Positions 11,515-21,396 of a stretch of 64,000 nt of DNA are shown one piece after another. The stretch comes from Polytrichum commune (Eukaryota > Streptophyta > Polytrichopsida > Polytrichales > Polytrichaceae), in NCBI GenBank assembly GCA_950295325.1, contig OX485803.1, positions 70,013,554-70,077,553 of the forward strand, read 5' to 3'. Position numbers and translations under genes: made by a program. The notes below the pieces were generated by a model, which had not been told where the DNA came from, searched no databases, and saw nothing but the letters and a program-made list of their open reading frames with translations. The number at the start of each line of letters is the position of its first letter. The first letter of the stretch is position 1.

Positions 11515-12152
11515 GGATTTGATAGTTTGGTGTGTGTTTAGGTGAGGGTCAAAGAACAAATGCCATAAAGACACATGTTTGAAAGAGGTTGGTTGACATC
11601 TTCAAATTTTATTAATTATTTCACACTCAAAGGCAAACACAGTTGGTCTGACCTTTGTATTTAGTTAACAAACATGCACTTCCGATAACCACAAAATAAA
11701 TAAGGGGAGCTCCAATTTTCAATATGGTTTTTGTTGGTGATTCATCATAGATTTGCTAGTGCAAGAAAATTTGTAGATGTTAATATGCTAAATAGAAGAT
11801 GGAGAGCAAGAGAAACGTGTGCTAAATTGTGGGTTCAACATGATTGGAAGCTCGAGACACACATCTAGACAACCAATACCAATCCTTCAGCAATTTGGAT
11901 GTTACAGATGCCAAATATGTCCATTGTGCAAGTAAATTTAGCATTCCTCCACCAATTTATCAAAACTACTCTCATCTTAAGTGGGTGATAACTTGCACTT
12001 GAAACTTCAAGTCCTCAAATTTAGATTCCTTGATAGAAACCTTAAGGTGTACAGACTCTGTAACACCTTTACAAGAGGTGGCCTCATAAGGTAGACTTCC
12101 TTAAGATAATTCTCTTAATTAGACAGCTATATTTGAGTGGTATATGGTTACG
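11515..12152. other. intergenic, nothing recognised
   Basis: AT-rich DNA without coding signal, ending at the 5-bp target duplication of the copia element. Confidence 0.6.
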
Positions 12153-12157
12153 TATGG

Positions 12158-12394
12158 TGTGGAATTTTATGAGAAAAGAAGAAGATACATACACATGAGG
12201 AAAGTAGTCATGTTAAAGAATAATGTTACAGATTTTCAATGTATGCTTGCACTTGAGAAGAGCCCTCTTCAAGAGTCACAACTCTATGTAAGAGTCACAT
12301 CTCTTCCATGACGACTCTTCAACTTAGATTACAAACTAGTATACTATATGATGTATTATATGATAGATATATTGTCATGAACATATGTCTAACA
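12158..12394 (-). repeat. copia 3' LTR
   Basis: 237 bp. On the coding strand it starts TGTTAGACATATG and ends AAAATTCCACA. A short polypurine tract (AGTGGGGG on the minus strand, at about 12395-12402) lies just upstream of it, as expected for the 3' LTR. Confidence 0.92.
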
Positions 12395-12899
12395 CCCCCA
12401 CTAGTACACTAGTTTGTTTTCATCCAATTTGAAAGTTTCATCATATACATTATCATTCTTCAACCAAGATGGTTGCTTCCTTTTGTTGAAGTCGCCTCCC
12501 TCTACAACTATCTTGTGTGAAGAATGTGTGCATTTTAGTGCGCAATGCTGGCTCGGGCAAGTGGTTGGTTTCTCCTTCCAACGCGGTTCTTAGAATTTTT
12601 TGTGATGAAATTATTGCTGATAATTATTGTTATAAATTTTCTAGTGACAGTGGTGGCAGTTGTGTGCTCTGTCTTTGCTATTTGTTGCCTTTGCATGGTG
12701 AGTATTTGCTTTGAAGATTTCACAATTATTTGTTTGTTGCTTTGACAAATCTTTCTCAAAAAATTTGATATTTTGAAAAGTGTTTGATTTATGCCAGCCT
12801 TGCTATCATTGTCTCCCACTGAAAGACTTGTCAAAATATAGGGGTGAGTGTCTCCCACATAAAATATAGGGTTATACACTTTGAGATGTGTAAGTAACA

Positions 12900-14392
12900 A
12901 CGGCTAAAATTTGCGAGTTAAATTGATCTTGAATATGTTGAGGTGTCTGAGATTGAGGGATAAACACATACCAAGTTGAGACATACAAGTGATATGTTTG
13001 TCTTTTGGTAGTAATTTTGTTAGAATGTTAGTTGTCATGTGTGAAGTTGGTATATAGGTGAATGGATATTGGATGTTGACATGTTTGCTTCATGAGTGGT
13101 ATATGGGATTTTCACTTAATGCAATAGCACTTTGGCTATCCGAATAGATGGTGGTAGGTTTAATTTGAGTAAACCAAGTTCTTGTAATAATTTTCAGAGC
13201 CAAATAGCTTCAACTATTGGTTTTGCCAATGCCATATATTATGATTATATAGAGGGGAGTGCAACTGATTATTGTTTCTTGTTGCCCCAAGAAATGACAT
13301 TACAAGTATGAAGCAATATCCAGAGGTTGAATACTGTGTGTCTTTGTCTCTTGCCCAATCGCCATTGAAATAACCATGAAAAATATCTCTCTAAGGGGAT
13401 GTTTAGTATTTGATTCCAAATGTAAGGGTACCTTTGATGTATCGCAGTGTTCTTAACAAAGTTTGAATATGGGATGGAGCTGGAGCTGATAGCTATTTTA
13501 CAAAACTATTAACAATGTGTGCACAATCAAGGCGGGAGTTGATAATGGCATGCATTAAGCTGCCAAGCATTTGCGAGTAAGGATATTGGTCTTCAGTGAA
13601 GGTGAGACTTTCCTCTTTGCTTAGTAGAATGTTTGTTTGCATTGGTGTGCTTAATGGGTTATAATTGAGCATGTTCTTTTCTTTTAGTTTGGATGTCAAG
13701 TATTGTTGTTGGTGTATAATTGTCTAGCCTTCTTGTCAATTTCTAATTATGGCATTTCTAATAATATGCTGAATTTCTCCTTCATCAGACATCTCAAATT
13801 CTTTTTGAAGAATAATTTTGACTTGTTGAATGAGTGAAATTTTGTTGCTTAAAAATATACAATCATCAACAATAATAATTGTGAATCCATGGTCATTTTC
13901 ACTTTTGAGATAGATGTTTCCATCAGATTCTAACCTTTGAAATTCATAGATGAGAAGGTATTGATTCAACCATTGATACCAAACTCGTGAGGATTGCTTA
14001 AGTCCATACAAGGGCCTGAGAAGTTTACAAATCATGTTTGGATTGTCGGATGGAGGTAGACCTTCGGGTATAATCATATAAATGTCTTCTTCTCAAAATC
14101 CATTTAGAGAGGTTGTCTTAACATCTAATTGGTGTATGTATAGATTATATTGTGTTGCAAGGGCTAACAACACTTTGATTGAATTTAATTTGACAACCGG
14201 AGAGTATGTCTCCATGTAATCAATACCATGGACTTGTGTAAAGCCTCTAGCAACTAGCCTAACATTGTACTTGTCAGTTGTACCATCAACTTTGACTTTA
14301 ATCTTAAAAACCCATTTAGAACTTATTGTTTTTTGATTGGATAAAAGAGGGATAAGCTTCCAAGTGTTGTTCTTGTCCAAAGATTGCAACAC
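12900..14392 (-). pseudogene. copia reverse transcriptase and RNase H remnant
   Basis: 14392 to about 13736 encodes the copia RT core: NTWKLIPL, SSKWVFKIKVKVDGT, RLVARGFTQ, DVKTTSLNG (family DVKTAFLNG), LLRPLYGLKQSSRVWY and an IIIVDDCIFLS block where the family has YVDD. 13699-13493 carries the STPMQTN and LGSLMHA region. Further down, degenerate RNase H follows (a DWARDKDTQYSTSGYCF stretch near 13370-13320). Stops and frame changes separate the blocks. Confidence 0.9.
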
Positions 14393-15070
14393 AACATTTA
14401 TGGCAACTTATCATTCTTTGGCATATGATCATGTTAAGGCTTTTTTCATGATTTGAGGTGGGTTTGATGAAGTATTGACAACATTTGCTGATGATGTCGT
14501 CATAAATAAGGTTTTTTTTTTGTTCTTAGCCTTCAATAGAGTCAATTAACCTTTGTAATGGTTTAATTCATCTCGTAGGTTGAGCTAAAGAACTTGGCGG
14601 TTGGGTGTAAAAGCTTAGAGGTGGACTTGGTGCCCTTAATCTTGAAGTTGCTTCAACTTCATGAGGTAAATTCTCTCTATCATCATGTGATGATAATTGT
14701 GAAAATTTTCAAGTACATCATTATAAGGAGGTGTATTTTGTTGATTTTTGCAAAGATTGTCCTTGTGGAGGTGGAGGCCCAATGTTGCTGAAAGGCAAGG
14801 GTGGTGGTGACCCAACATTACTTGATGGCAATGATGGTTGACTTTTCCTTGTTCTGGAAGAGTTTTTTTTTAATACATTTGGATCTATCAAAATCTCTTC
14901 TTCTATTTGGTCTTGCAATGTCATTTCTTAAGGATATCCATGACTTTCATAAAATATGACATCCCTTGAAATGTTAATTTTTTATTTTGTTTATTCATTA
15001 GTCGATAGGCCTTTGATTGCTCACAATAGCCTAGGAAGCAGTGTGTATGTTTGACAAATTTCATGTGACG
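14393..15070 (-). pseudogene. copia integrase-RT linker remnant
   Basis: From about 15045 downwards the minus strand reads HCFLGYCEQSKAYRLMNKQ, the CxFLGY...KGYR-type block that ends the copia integrase region. Low-complexity Pro/Ser-rich linker follows (PPPLPFSNIGPPPPQGQ near 14820-14760). The upstream part of this block is displaced by the insertion that begins at about 15071. Confidence 0.8.
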
Positions 15071-16838
15071 TTCAACCTCAAATCCAAAGTGTCACGTGAC
15101 GTTTTTCAAAAACAAAAATGAATGTCAATTGACATCTACATTTTATTCCAAAATGTCACCTCAATTTTTGGCTTACACAATATTTTAGAAAACTAATATT
15201 TTGAATAATAAAAAACAAACTTGATTTGTAAAATAAAAAAACTATCAATCGAAGGATAGTTTTTTCGGTCTCGCATGTTTCTCCACTTATGCAATGCGAT
15301 TAGAGAGAAATGCACAACATACAAAAAAGAAGTCAAGAGCCTTGAATTTAGGCGTCTTTCTCCACTTTTTGCTTCTGAATCTGCAGCCAGACTCTGCTAT
15401 CTCTCCGCCAAAAGCAACGGACAAAAACTCTCAAAGGTGATCAATATGGTGACTCTCTTGCACTTCAGTACGGAGGCTCTGAGGCTCACAATTACGTATG
15501 CTCCTCCCTTTGCTTGATTCTAGTTGAATGTATCTATTTATCTATCTACATATCTACTGAACAATCAATATCAACCGATATCCTCTTGAAGCATATTATA
15601 TCCTTTAGTGGTAAAGAAAAAGAATAAAAAGTTGTTCAATTGGTGAGGTCTGATCTAGGTCTCTGAACTGGAATTGTGAAATATAGAAACACTTCTAGTG
15701 CGTTGGCCAACAAAAGGTTGTTACAAGAAGGAATATTGATTATCGTTGGGAATTAATTGGTTCCAGGTGTTTCTAGAGAGGCAGGGGAAGTGGAAAGCAA
15801 CCACACAATCACAACTTCATAATTACAGGTTAATTATCCCAACAAGATAATTCACTCTGGAACAAAGTGCGCTACAATCAATCCTAACCGAAAGCAGGCG
15901 CTGATCTTCGTGCCACTTCTGCGTCATTTTTGCAATAAGAAGCCTCTCTAGCTCCAAGAAAGCTCAAAGGGATTCAAATGCTTTCAACAAGGAAGCTTTG
16001 CGATTCAAAGGGAATTGCTCAAAACAACTTTGGTTGAAAGCAAAAATAACTCACATTGGTTGGAAGCAAGAAAAAACTCATATGAAGTGGAGGATGTGCA
16101 AGCACCACGGTGATACAAACATTTGCCTCGCCATGTTCCTAGTTAGTCTCGCTCTGCGATCACCGTCTTAGCTCCTGGTTACAAAGTAAATTGCAAGAGC
16201 AAAGTTGAACTTAAGTATGTGAGTGAGTGTAGGAAGTTCTCCTACTGTTATGAGTTATGTTTTCTGGATACTTGAGCTGCACTTTATAGTACTCAAGTAA
16301 TATGTGTCATTTCAATTTCTAGTGTGTCAATTGACGTGTGGTTTTTTTCTTCACAAGTCACAGTACGTGTCAATTTCTAGATTGTGCGTGTCAATTGACG
16401 TGTATTTTTTTTTTGTGCAAGTTTTTGCGTGTCAAAAGAGAAAAACTTGCAAAAACTTTGTCAAACATATACATTGCTAGGAAGGTTGCTTCAAGGGAAT
16501 GCAAATTCATTTTTTTTGGTCAATAGAGTTATCCTTTAACTCAAAGGAGTTTGGTAGGGAGTTTCTTACAAAACCTTCCATGTTTGGCAAGCTTGAGGTG
16601 CATGCGTCGGAGGTCGTGTGGAGGTTTGAACCAATAACATTCTACATGAGGGAATTGAGGGTCAAACTCATTTTAGCAACGCATGCGGTGCTAAAATGAG
16701 TTTGACCCTCAATTCCCTCATGTAGAATGTTATTGGTTCAAACCTCCACACGACCTCCGACGCATGCACCTCAAGCTTGCCAAACATGGAAGGTTTTGTA
16801 AGAAACTCCCTACCAAACTCCTTTGAGTTAAAGGATAA
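15071..16838. mobile_element. 1.8-kb foreign insert in copia, unclassified
   Basis: The copia frame is interrupted between a VLIHKALE block (right of 16838) and an RHMKFVKHTHCFLGY block (left of 15071); joined, these give about the normal family spacing, so everything between is foreign. No LTR, transposase or target duplication was recognised. Left part repeats GTGACG and TGTCAATTGACA motifs (15062-15160); similar TGTCAATTGACG motifs lie near 16328 and 16393, close to the other end. A perfect 11-bp stem hairpin (AAAAAACTATC / GATAGTTTTTT) sits near 15240-15265. The right end is the palindrome at 16524-16843. Border positions are accurate to about 10 bp only. Confidence 0.6.
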
Positions 16839-16843
16839 CTCTA
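16524..16843. repeat. 320-bp perfect palindrome (155-bp arms)
   Basis: Arms 16524-16678 and 16689-16843 are exact reverse complements over all 155 bases, checked position by position. The 10-base centre ACGCATGCGG is itself palindromic except for its outermost pair. The outermost bases are TA on both sides (TA-GAGTTATCC ... GGATAACTC-TA), which fits a foldback MITE with a TA duplication. It could also be an inverted duplication formed at the insertion border, or an assembly or sequencing foldback artefact. Open frames on both strands here are by-products of the palindrome. Confidence 0.95.
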
Positions 16844-17560
16844 ATGCCTTGTGAATTAAGACATGAGCTTTGCATCCAAAAACTTTAAGATAAGATAAAT
16901 TTGGTTGTCTTCCATGACTTATTTCAAGAGGAATTTTGCTTGTTGTCATAGCCTTTATAGGATTTCTATTTCGAAGGTAATTTGCAGTTTGAAGTGCTTC
17001 ACCCCAAAATGTCTTTGGTAATTTAGAATAGGATAATATGGTTAGAACCGCTCCAATCAATGTCCTATTTTGCCTTTCTAGCACTCCATTTGTTATGGTG
17101 TGTAGGCTATAGTAAGTTCTCTTTTGATGCCTTCTTTTTGACAATAATCATTAAACTCGTTGGACACATATTCTCCACCTCAATTTGACCTTAGTATTTA
17201 AATTTTGTGATTTGTTTGTTTTTCTTCAAAGCTTTTGTATTGTGAAAATTTATCAAATACTTGCGATTTATGTGTCATTAAGTATACATGACAATATCTT
17301 GGAAGATCATCAATGAACATAATGAATTAAATACACCTTCTATGTGGCCCAACTTGCATGGGTCTACATATATCTAAATGTACTATTTTCAAAAATTCAA
17401 TGACTCTATGTGTTGCTTGATTTGGAAATTTTTCTCTATGTTGTTTGCCTTCAATGCAAGATTGACATAAAGTTGTTTCATTTTCATCAAAAAATTCAAT
17501 ACCTTTTGAATTTGAATTTGTTTCAATATCTTTTTGATTGATGTGGCCTCCTCTTGGGTG
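16844..17560 (-). pseudogene. copia integrase core remnant
   Basis: Starts with the pre-integrase/zinc-binding block NLWHPRGGHINQKDI and LCQSCIEGKQHREKF (HHCC-type finger), then LDICRPMQV, FIDDLPRYCHVY, GGEYVSNEF preceded by a stop where the second catalytic Asp block normally lies, and GVLERQNRTL with the third acidic residue. It ends in KVFGCKAHVLIHKALE, next to the foreign insert. At least one in-frame stop and several frame changes make it non-functional. Confidence 0.88.
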
Positions 17561-17789
17561 CCACAAATTTGCTTTGTTTAGATATGTGGTAGTTGGGATA
17601 GCAATTTCATGATGATTAGTTGTCATAATGACACCTAATTCATATGAGTCAGGATTTAACTTGCATATTGCAATTCCTTGTCCAAACTTGTTGATAAGTG
17701 TTAATTTCTCAACTTTGATGCGGATTTCTCCACCAGCTTTGTCTAATTGTTTGGCCGAAAACAAATTCTTTGCAAATCTCGGTATGTGT

Positions 17790-17990
17790 AAGACATCAAG
17801 TATGATGTTCTCATCATCATTTACGAATCTTATATTCACATCACCATATCCTTCTATGGTATATGATGTTGAGTTGTCTCCTAAGTAGATAACTTGTTGA
17901 TTTTTGTTTTATTGTATATTTTGTGAAGCCTTCAAGTTGATGACACATATGTTGTGTCAATCCTGAATGCACATACCATGTGGAGTTTGA
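17790..17990 (-). pseudogene. copia aspartic protease remnant with altered active site
   Basis: The minus strand reads WYVHSGLTQHM where copia proteases have W-x-x-DSGAS-x-HM. The catalytic Asp codon has become His. A DVLHIPRFAKNLFS block follows in the normal place. A frame change separates the two. Confidence 0.75.
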
Positions 17991-18049
17991 TGATCCTTAA
18001 GCTATTAAATCTACCACATATAGCTTGTTTGTTCTAGTATCAATGTTTG

Positions 18050-19140
18050 TTTGAGTATTGTTATTACCATTTTTTGCAGCAATTCTTGATCTACAATTTT
18101 CAATCACGTGTCCTTGTTTCTCGTAGTAGAAACATTTATTATCAACATCAACATTTTCCTTTCAAAAGGCTTGGAGTCACTACTCTCTCCCTTTGAATAT
18201 GAAATTTTCCTAAAGTTAATTTTAAAGTAAGGTTTCTTACCTTTAATAGATTTTTTTTACATAGAGTGTTGATGCGTTGTCTATAATAAAGTTCATATTC
18301 TTCATTAGGGTTTCGTCTTGAATCACATCTTTGATTAGTAATTGCAAGGTAGTTGTTGGTTGCATTCTTACAAAGCTAATGAAGGATCTATATATAACTT
18401 GGAGGAAGACTTCTCATCAAGGTGAGTATGGCTTCATTATCAAGAAATGCTATGCTATTAATAATTGCTCAACATGAGCTCTAAAATTATGAATGTGTTT
18501 TACAACACTTCCATTTTCTTTCATTTTTAAAGTGTGTAGTTTATCCTTTAAATATATTTTTGTTACAATGTCATGTGATTCAAATTATTTTAATAGTTTT
18601 TGCCATGCTTGACGAGTAGATGTGCATGATTGTATATGTGAAACAATATTTTTTTGAAGGAAATTATTGATAAATGTTAAAGGCAAAGCATCTTTGTCTT
18701 CCCATGCACCTATCCTAGGCATGTAAATATGGGAATCCAACAACAATTTGTGCTACCATTGGTGCCACCGATAAGAGTTCTACACCACTTACAAGGGGCC
18801 ATAATTTTCTACCTTGAAAATCTATATTAATCTATGTTTGTAGACATTGAAGTAAAAACCATCAAATTTAGATACATGGTTGGTGTCCACTTTTGTGCCA
18901 TTTTCAATATACTTGATTTAATATCACATGTATTTCAAGGTCTTCCAAGAAGATAGTTAAATTGTTCCGCCATGCTTCTATTCCTTCCATTTCACTAATG
19001 CTTTGTGTTGGGTTATTTATAAGAGTGTTGTTTGGTGCAAGATTGGAATCACATTCCACAGGTTTAATAACTTCGATTTCATCAAGAACCTCTTTGTTTA
19101 CAATAGGTTGTTCTTCCATGGCCATTACAAGCTATTTTAT
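18050..19140 (-). pseudogene. copia gag remnant
   Basis: Starts with an ATG at about 19125, roughly 90 bases after the primer site. A degenerate CCHC zinc knuckle is readable near 18130-18090 as KCFYYEKQGHVIENC; the second Cys has become Tyr. The region between has many stops. Confidence 0.65.
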
Positions 19141-19215
19141 AATCAATACTATTCTTTTCTTGTTCAACACTTTACTCACTGACCTCAAGGATCAAGCGTT
19201 CTAAACATAAAGATT

Positions 19216-19227
19216 GCTCTAATACCA
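19216..19227 (-). other. copia primer-binding site (tRNA-iMet type)
   Basis: On the minus strand TGGTATTAGAGC follows directly on the 5' LTR end. The usual plant copia site is TGGTATCAGAGC, complementary to initiator methionine tRNA; one base differs. Confidence 0.88.
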
Positions 19228-19421
19228 TGTGGAATTTTATGAGAAAAGAAGATAGTACATACACATGAGCAAAGTAGTCGTGTTAAAGAATAATGTTACA
19301 AATTTTCAATGTATGCTTGTATTCAAGACGAGCCCTCTTCAAGAGTCACAACTCTATGTAAGAGTCACATCTCTTACATAACAACTCTTCAACTAAGATA
19401 ACAAACTAGTATACTATACAT

Positions 19422-20246
19422 CAGAGCCCAACATTTTCCTTTAAATTGCACCCATACCCAGACCATGCCCATGAGCAGCAACCTATGCCCACCCATAGCA
19501 CGACATGTGCACACCCATGCCCACCCATGCTATTCAAATTGCGCCCATGTATTCAAAAATTGTGTAATGTGTATTACCTGCCTACACCAAGTCTTGGTTG
19601 GATCGGACAAATAAAAGCTCGTTCACTATCGCTGGCTTCAGCCCGGAGCGCTTCTTGGTTAGCGTATTCCCTGCATCCGAGAAGTTTGACTCCGATTTGG
19701 AGTTGGATGCAGGGATGCACAAAACCAAACGCACCACTCGCGACATGATGGGGAATGTGGGGGCTCCTTTCAACTTCCACCACAAGAGAATACTAAATTT
19801 AGCAATGATATCCCGATTCATTGGCAATGCTAAGCTCACCACTGCAATGATCTCATTTTTTTCGAGATCAGTGACCTTGTATGTCTCATACATACTGAAC
19901 TCAAGCTCAATACGTGCGTCAAAGTTGCTAACAACGACGATCACAACCCCATTGTCATGAATCTCTTCTAACTCATCCTCAAACTCATTGCACATAAACG
20001 TCATGTCATCATTACAATGCTTCTTTTGTGGTGGGGCCGGTGCATCATCTTTCTCGTGATCCAAATTAGCTAAAACCTCCCCTGTGCCAATTGAGCACAT
20101 GACATGTGCGCACCCATGCCCACCCATGCCCACCCATTATAATATCGAACCCATGCCCACCCATGAACAATAATATCGCACCCATGCCCATCCAAAACCC
20201 ATGGGCATGGGTGGGCATGGGTATGGGCACCCAATGTAGGGCTCTG
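19422..20246 (-). mobile_element. hAT element, internally deleted, 8-bp target duplication
   Basis: Termini CAGAGCCCAACATT (left) and AATGTAGGGCTCTG (right) are imperfect inverted repeats, flanked by CTATACAT at 19414-19421 and 20247-20254. Both subterminal regions are packed with CCCATGCCCACC-type motifs (19447-19555, 20112-20230); at the extreme right the motif is inverted. Such subterminal repeats bind the transposase in hAT elements. Only the C-terminal part of a transposase remains, so the copy is non-autonomous. Confidence 0.92.
19582..20080 (-). pseudogene. hAT transposase C-terminal fragment
   Basis: An open minus-strand frame of about 165 codons. Towards its C-terminus: LLWWKLKGAPTFPIMSRV, CIPASNSKSESNFSDAGN and LTKKRSGLKPAIVNELLF, the three hallmarks of the hAT dimerisation domain (WW, SS-ERxFS, R-LxPxxVexLxf). 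Upstream is an acidic stretch with a DELEE run. Full hAT transposases are several hundred residues longer; the catalytic Asp/Glu and zinc-finger parts are missing. The frame is remarkably open for a fragment. Confidence 0.88.
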
Positions 20247-20302
20247 CTATACATTATATTACACGATGTGTATATAGTCATGAACATATGTCTAACATAT
20301 GG

Positions 20303-20752
20303 CTCCAAAATCAGACATCAAAAAGACATGGGTTTAAAAGAGATTGGACTAGGTGCTCAAAATATAATAACCATTCTAGGTTCATTTGTCAACGTAATTG
20401 GGGGGGATTGTATAGCCACTTCACAAGCATGAGAATCTTCGCTTTGATAATGAATAAGATACTCATATGAGCTCCAAAAGTCATGAGAAAAGTGGCTATG
20501 TCCTCAGTTTGGATTTGCTAACCATCTCAAGCTAATCAGATGTTTCTACCTTAAGAGAAGTGGGCTAGTTGAAAAAAGCAACCATTTAAGACCCATCTAC
20601 CTTAGCATTGACACCTGCTTCAACAATCACATACATAGTGCAATGACCATCTCACTAGCCAAAACTAATGGTTGAAATGTAAGGTGCGATCATTTGGCAA
20701 AAAAAATTAAAATTAAAATTAAAAATCATCAAATAATCTATAACAAAAGACA
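20303..20752. other. intergenic, nothing recognised
   Basis: AT-rich DNA between the copia element and the next MITE. No gene seen. Confidence 0.55.
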
Positions 20753-21192
20753 CTACACTAATTATCCCATTTAGTGAAGGTGGACTAATAGTGCGTGTGG
20801 GAAATTAGCAAAGGTGATGCTAAATTTCTTGATGCTATGAAATTTGTGCCACGAAAAGATTTAGGGTTTCAGGAACCCAAAGTGTCAAAAGTACCATAAA
20901 CTCTCAATGCAAGCTCTCCTCAATTTCTTAGTATTTAGAGATGCTTAAGAAGTGAGTGGCACCAATTGAAATAGCTCACCAAAACATATCATGCACTCTA
21001 CAAACACCTAAGAGCTCACACTAATTTTCTTGAAATATATGGTCAACAAGCATGTATTTATGAATTTAGTATCACTGAGTAAATAAATGTCATTGAGTAA
21101 AAATTTCAACCCTCAATAATTTTGAGATTTGGCAAAATAGTGCATGTTTCGGTAATTCGTACCACATGCACTAAATGGGATAATCAGTGTAG
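20753..21192. mobile_element. CTACACT-type TIR MITE
   Basis: 440 bp. The ends are inverted: CTACACTAATTATCCCATTT on the left, and the complement of CTACACTGATTATCCCATTT on the right. Similarity continues into subterminal TAGTGCRTGTGG motifs. The same CTACACT start is seen at 43915 and 46572. No clear target duplication, so the superfamily is not assigned. It sits about 200 bp downstream of the RAP gene stop. Confidence 0.7.
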
Positions 21193-21396
21193 TTACTCTT
21201 CTGATCATTGATCACTGATCTAATGATAGTCTCCCACATGTTGTAGACACTGGTCTATATCTGGAGCAAGTTAAGAACTTGAAGTTCTAAATCTTCCCAG
21301 ATGCAATTTGTCTAACACTGCTGGCAGATATGGTACCAAAATTGTGCCTCAGGAGGTTTCCTTCTTTGAAATACAAGACATGCATAAATCTGATCT

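Larger units (their letters stand above)
12158..20297 (-). mobile_element. Ty1/copia LTR retrotransposon, complete ends, nested insertions
   Basis: Both LTRs are 237 bp when the hAT insertion in the right one is removed. They run TG to CA and are flanked by the 5-bp duplication TATGG (12153-12157 and 20298-20302). The coding strand is minus, so the 5' LTR is the right-hand one. Gag, protease, integrase, reverse transcriptase and RNase H remains follow in copia order, integrase before RT. By eye the LTRs differ at about 25 of 237 positions, so the insertion is old. Internal DNA carries a 1.8-kb foreign insert (about 15071-16838). All frames have stops; the element cannot be autonomous. Confidence 0.93.
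19228..20297 (-). repeat. copia 5' LTR, interrupted by a hAT element
   Basis: LTR halves are 19228-19421 and 20255-20297. Removing the 825-bp hAT element and one 8-bp duplication from the 1070-bp interval leaves exactly 237 bp, the length of the other LTR. Confidence 0.93.

Noticed and set aside
16499..16699. Plus-strand open frame nearly identical to part of the minus-strand frame 17144-16668
   Set aside because: Both are products of the perfect palindrome and do not indicate two genes.
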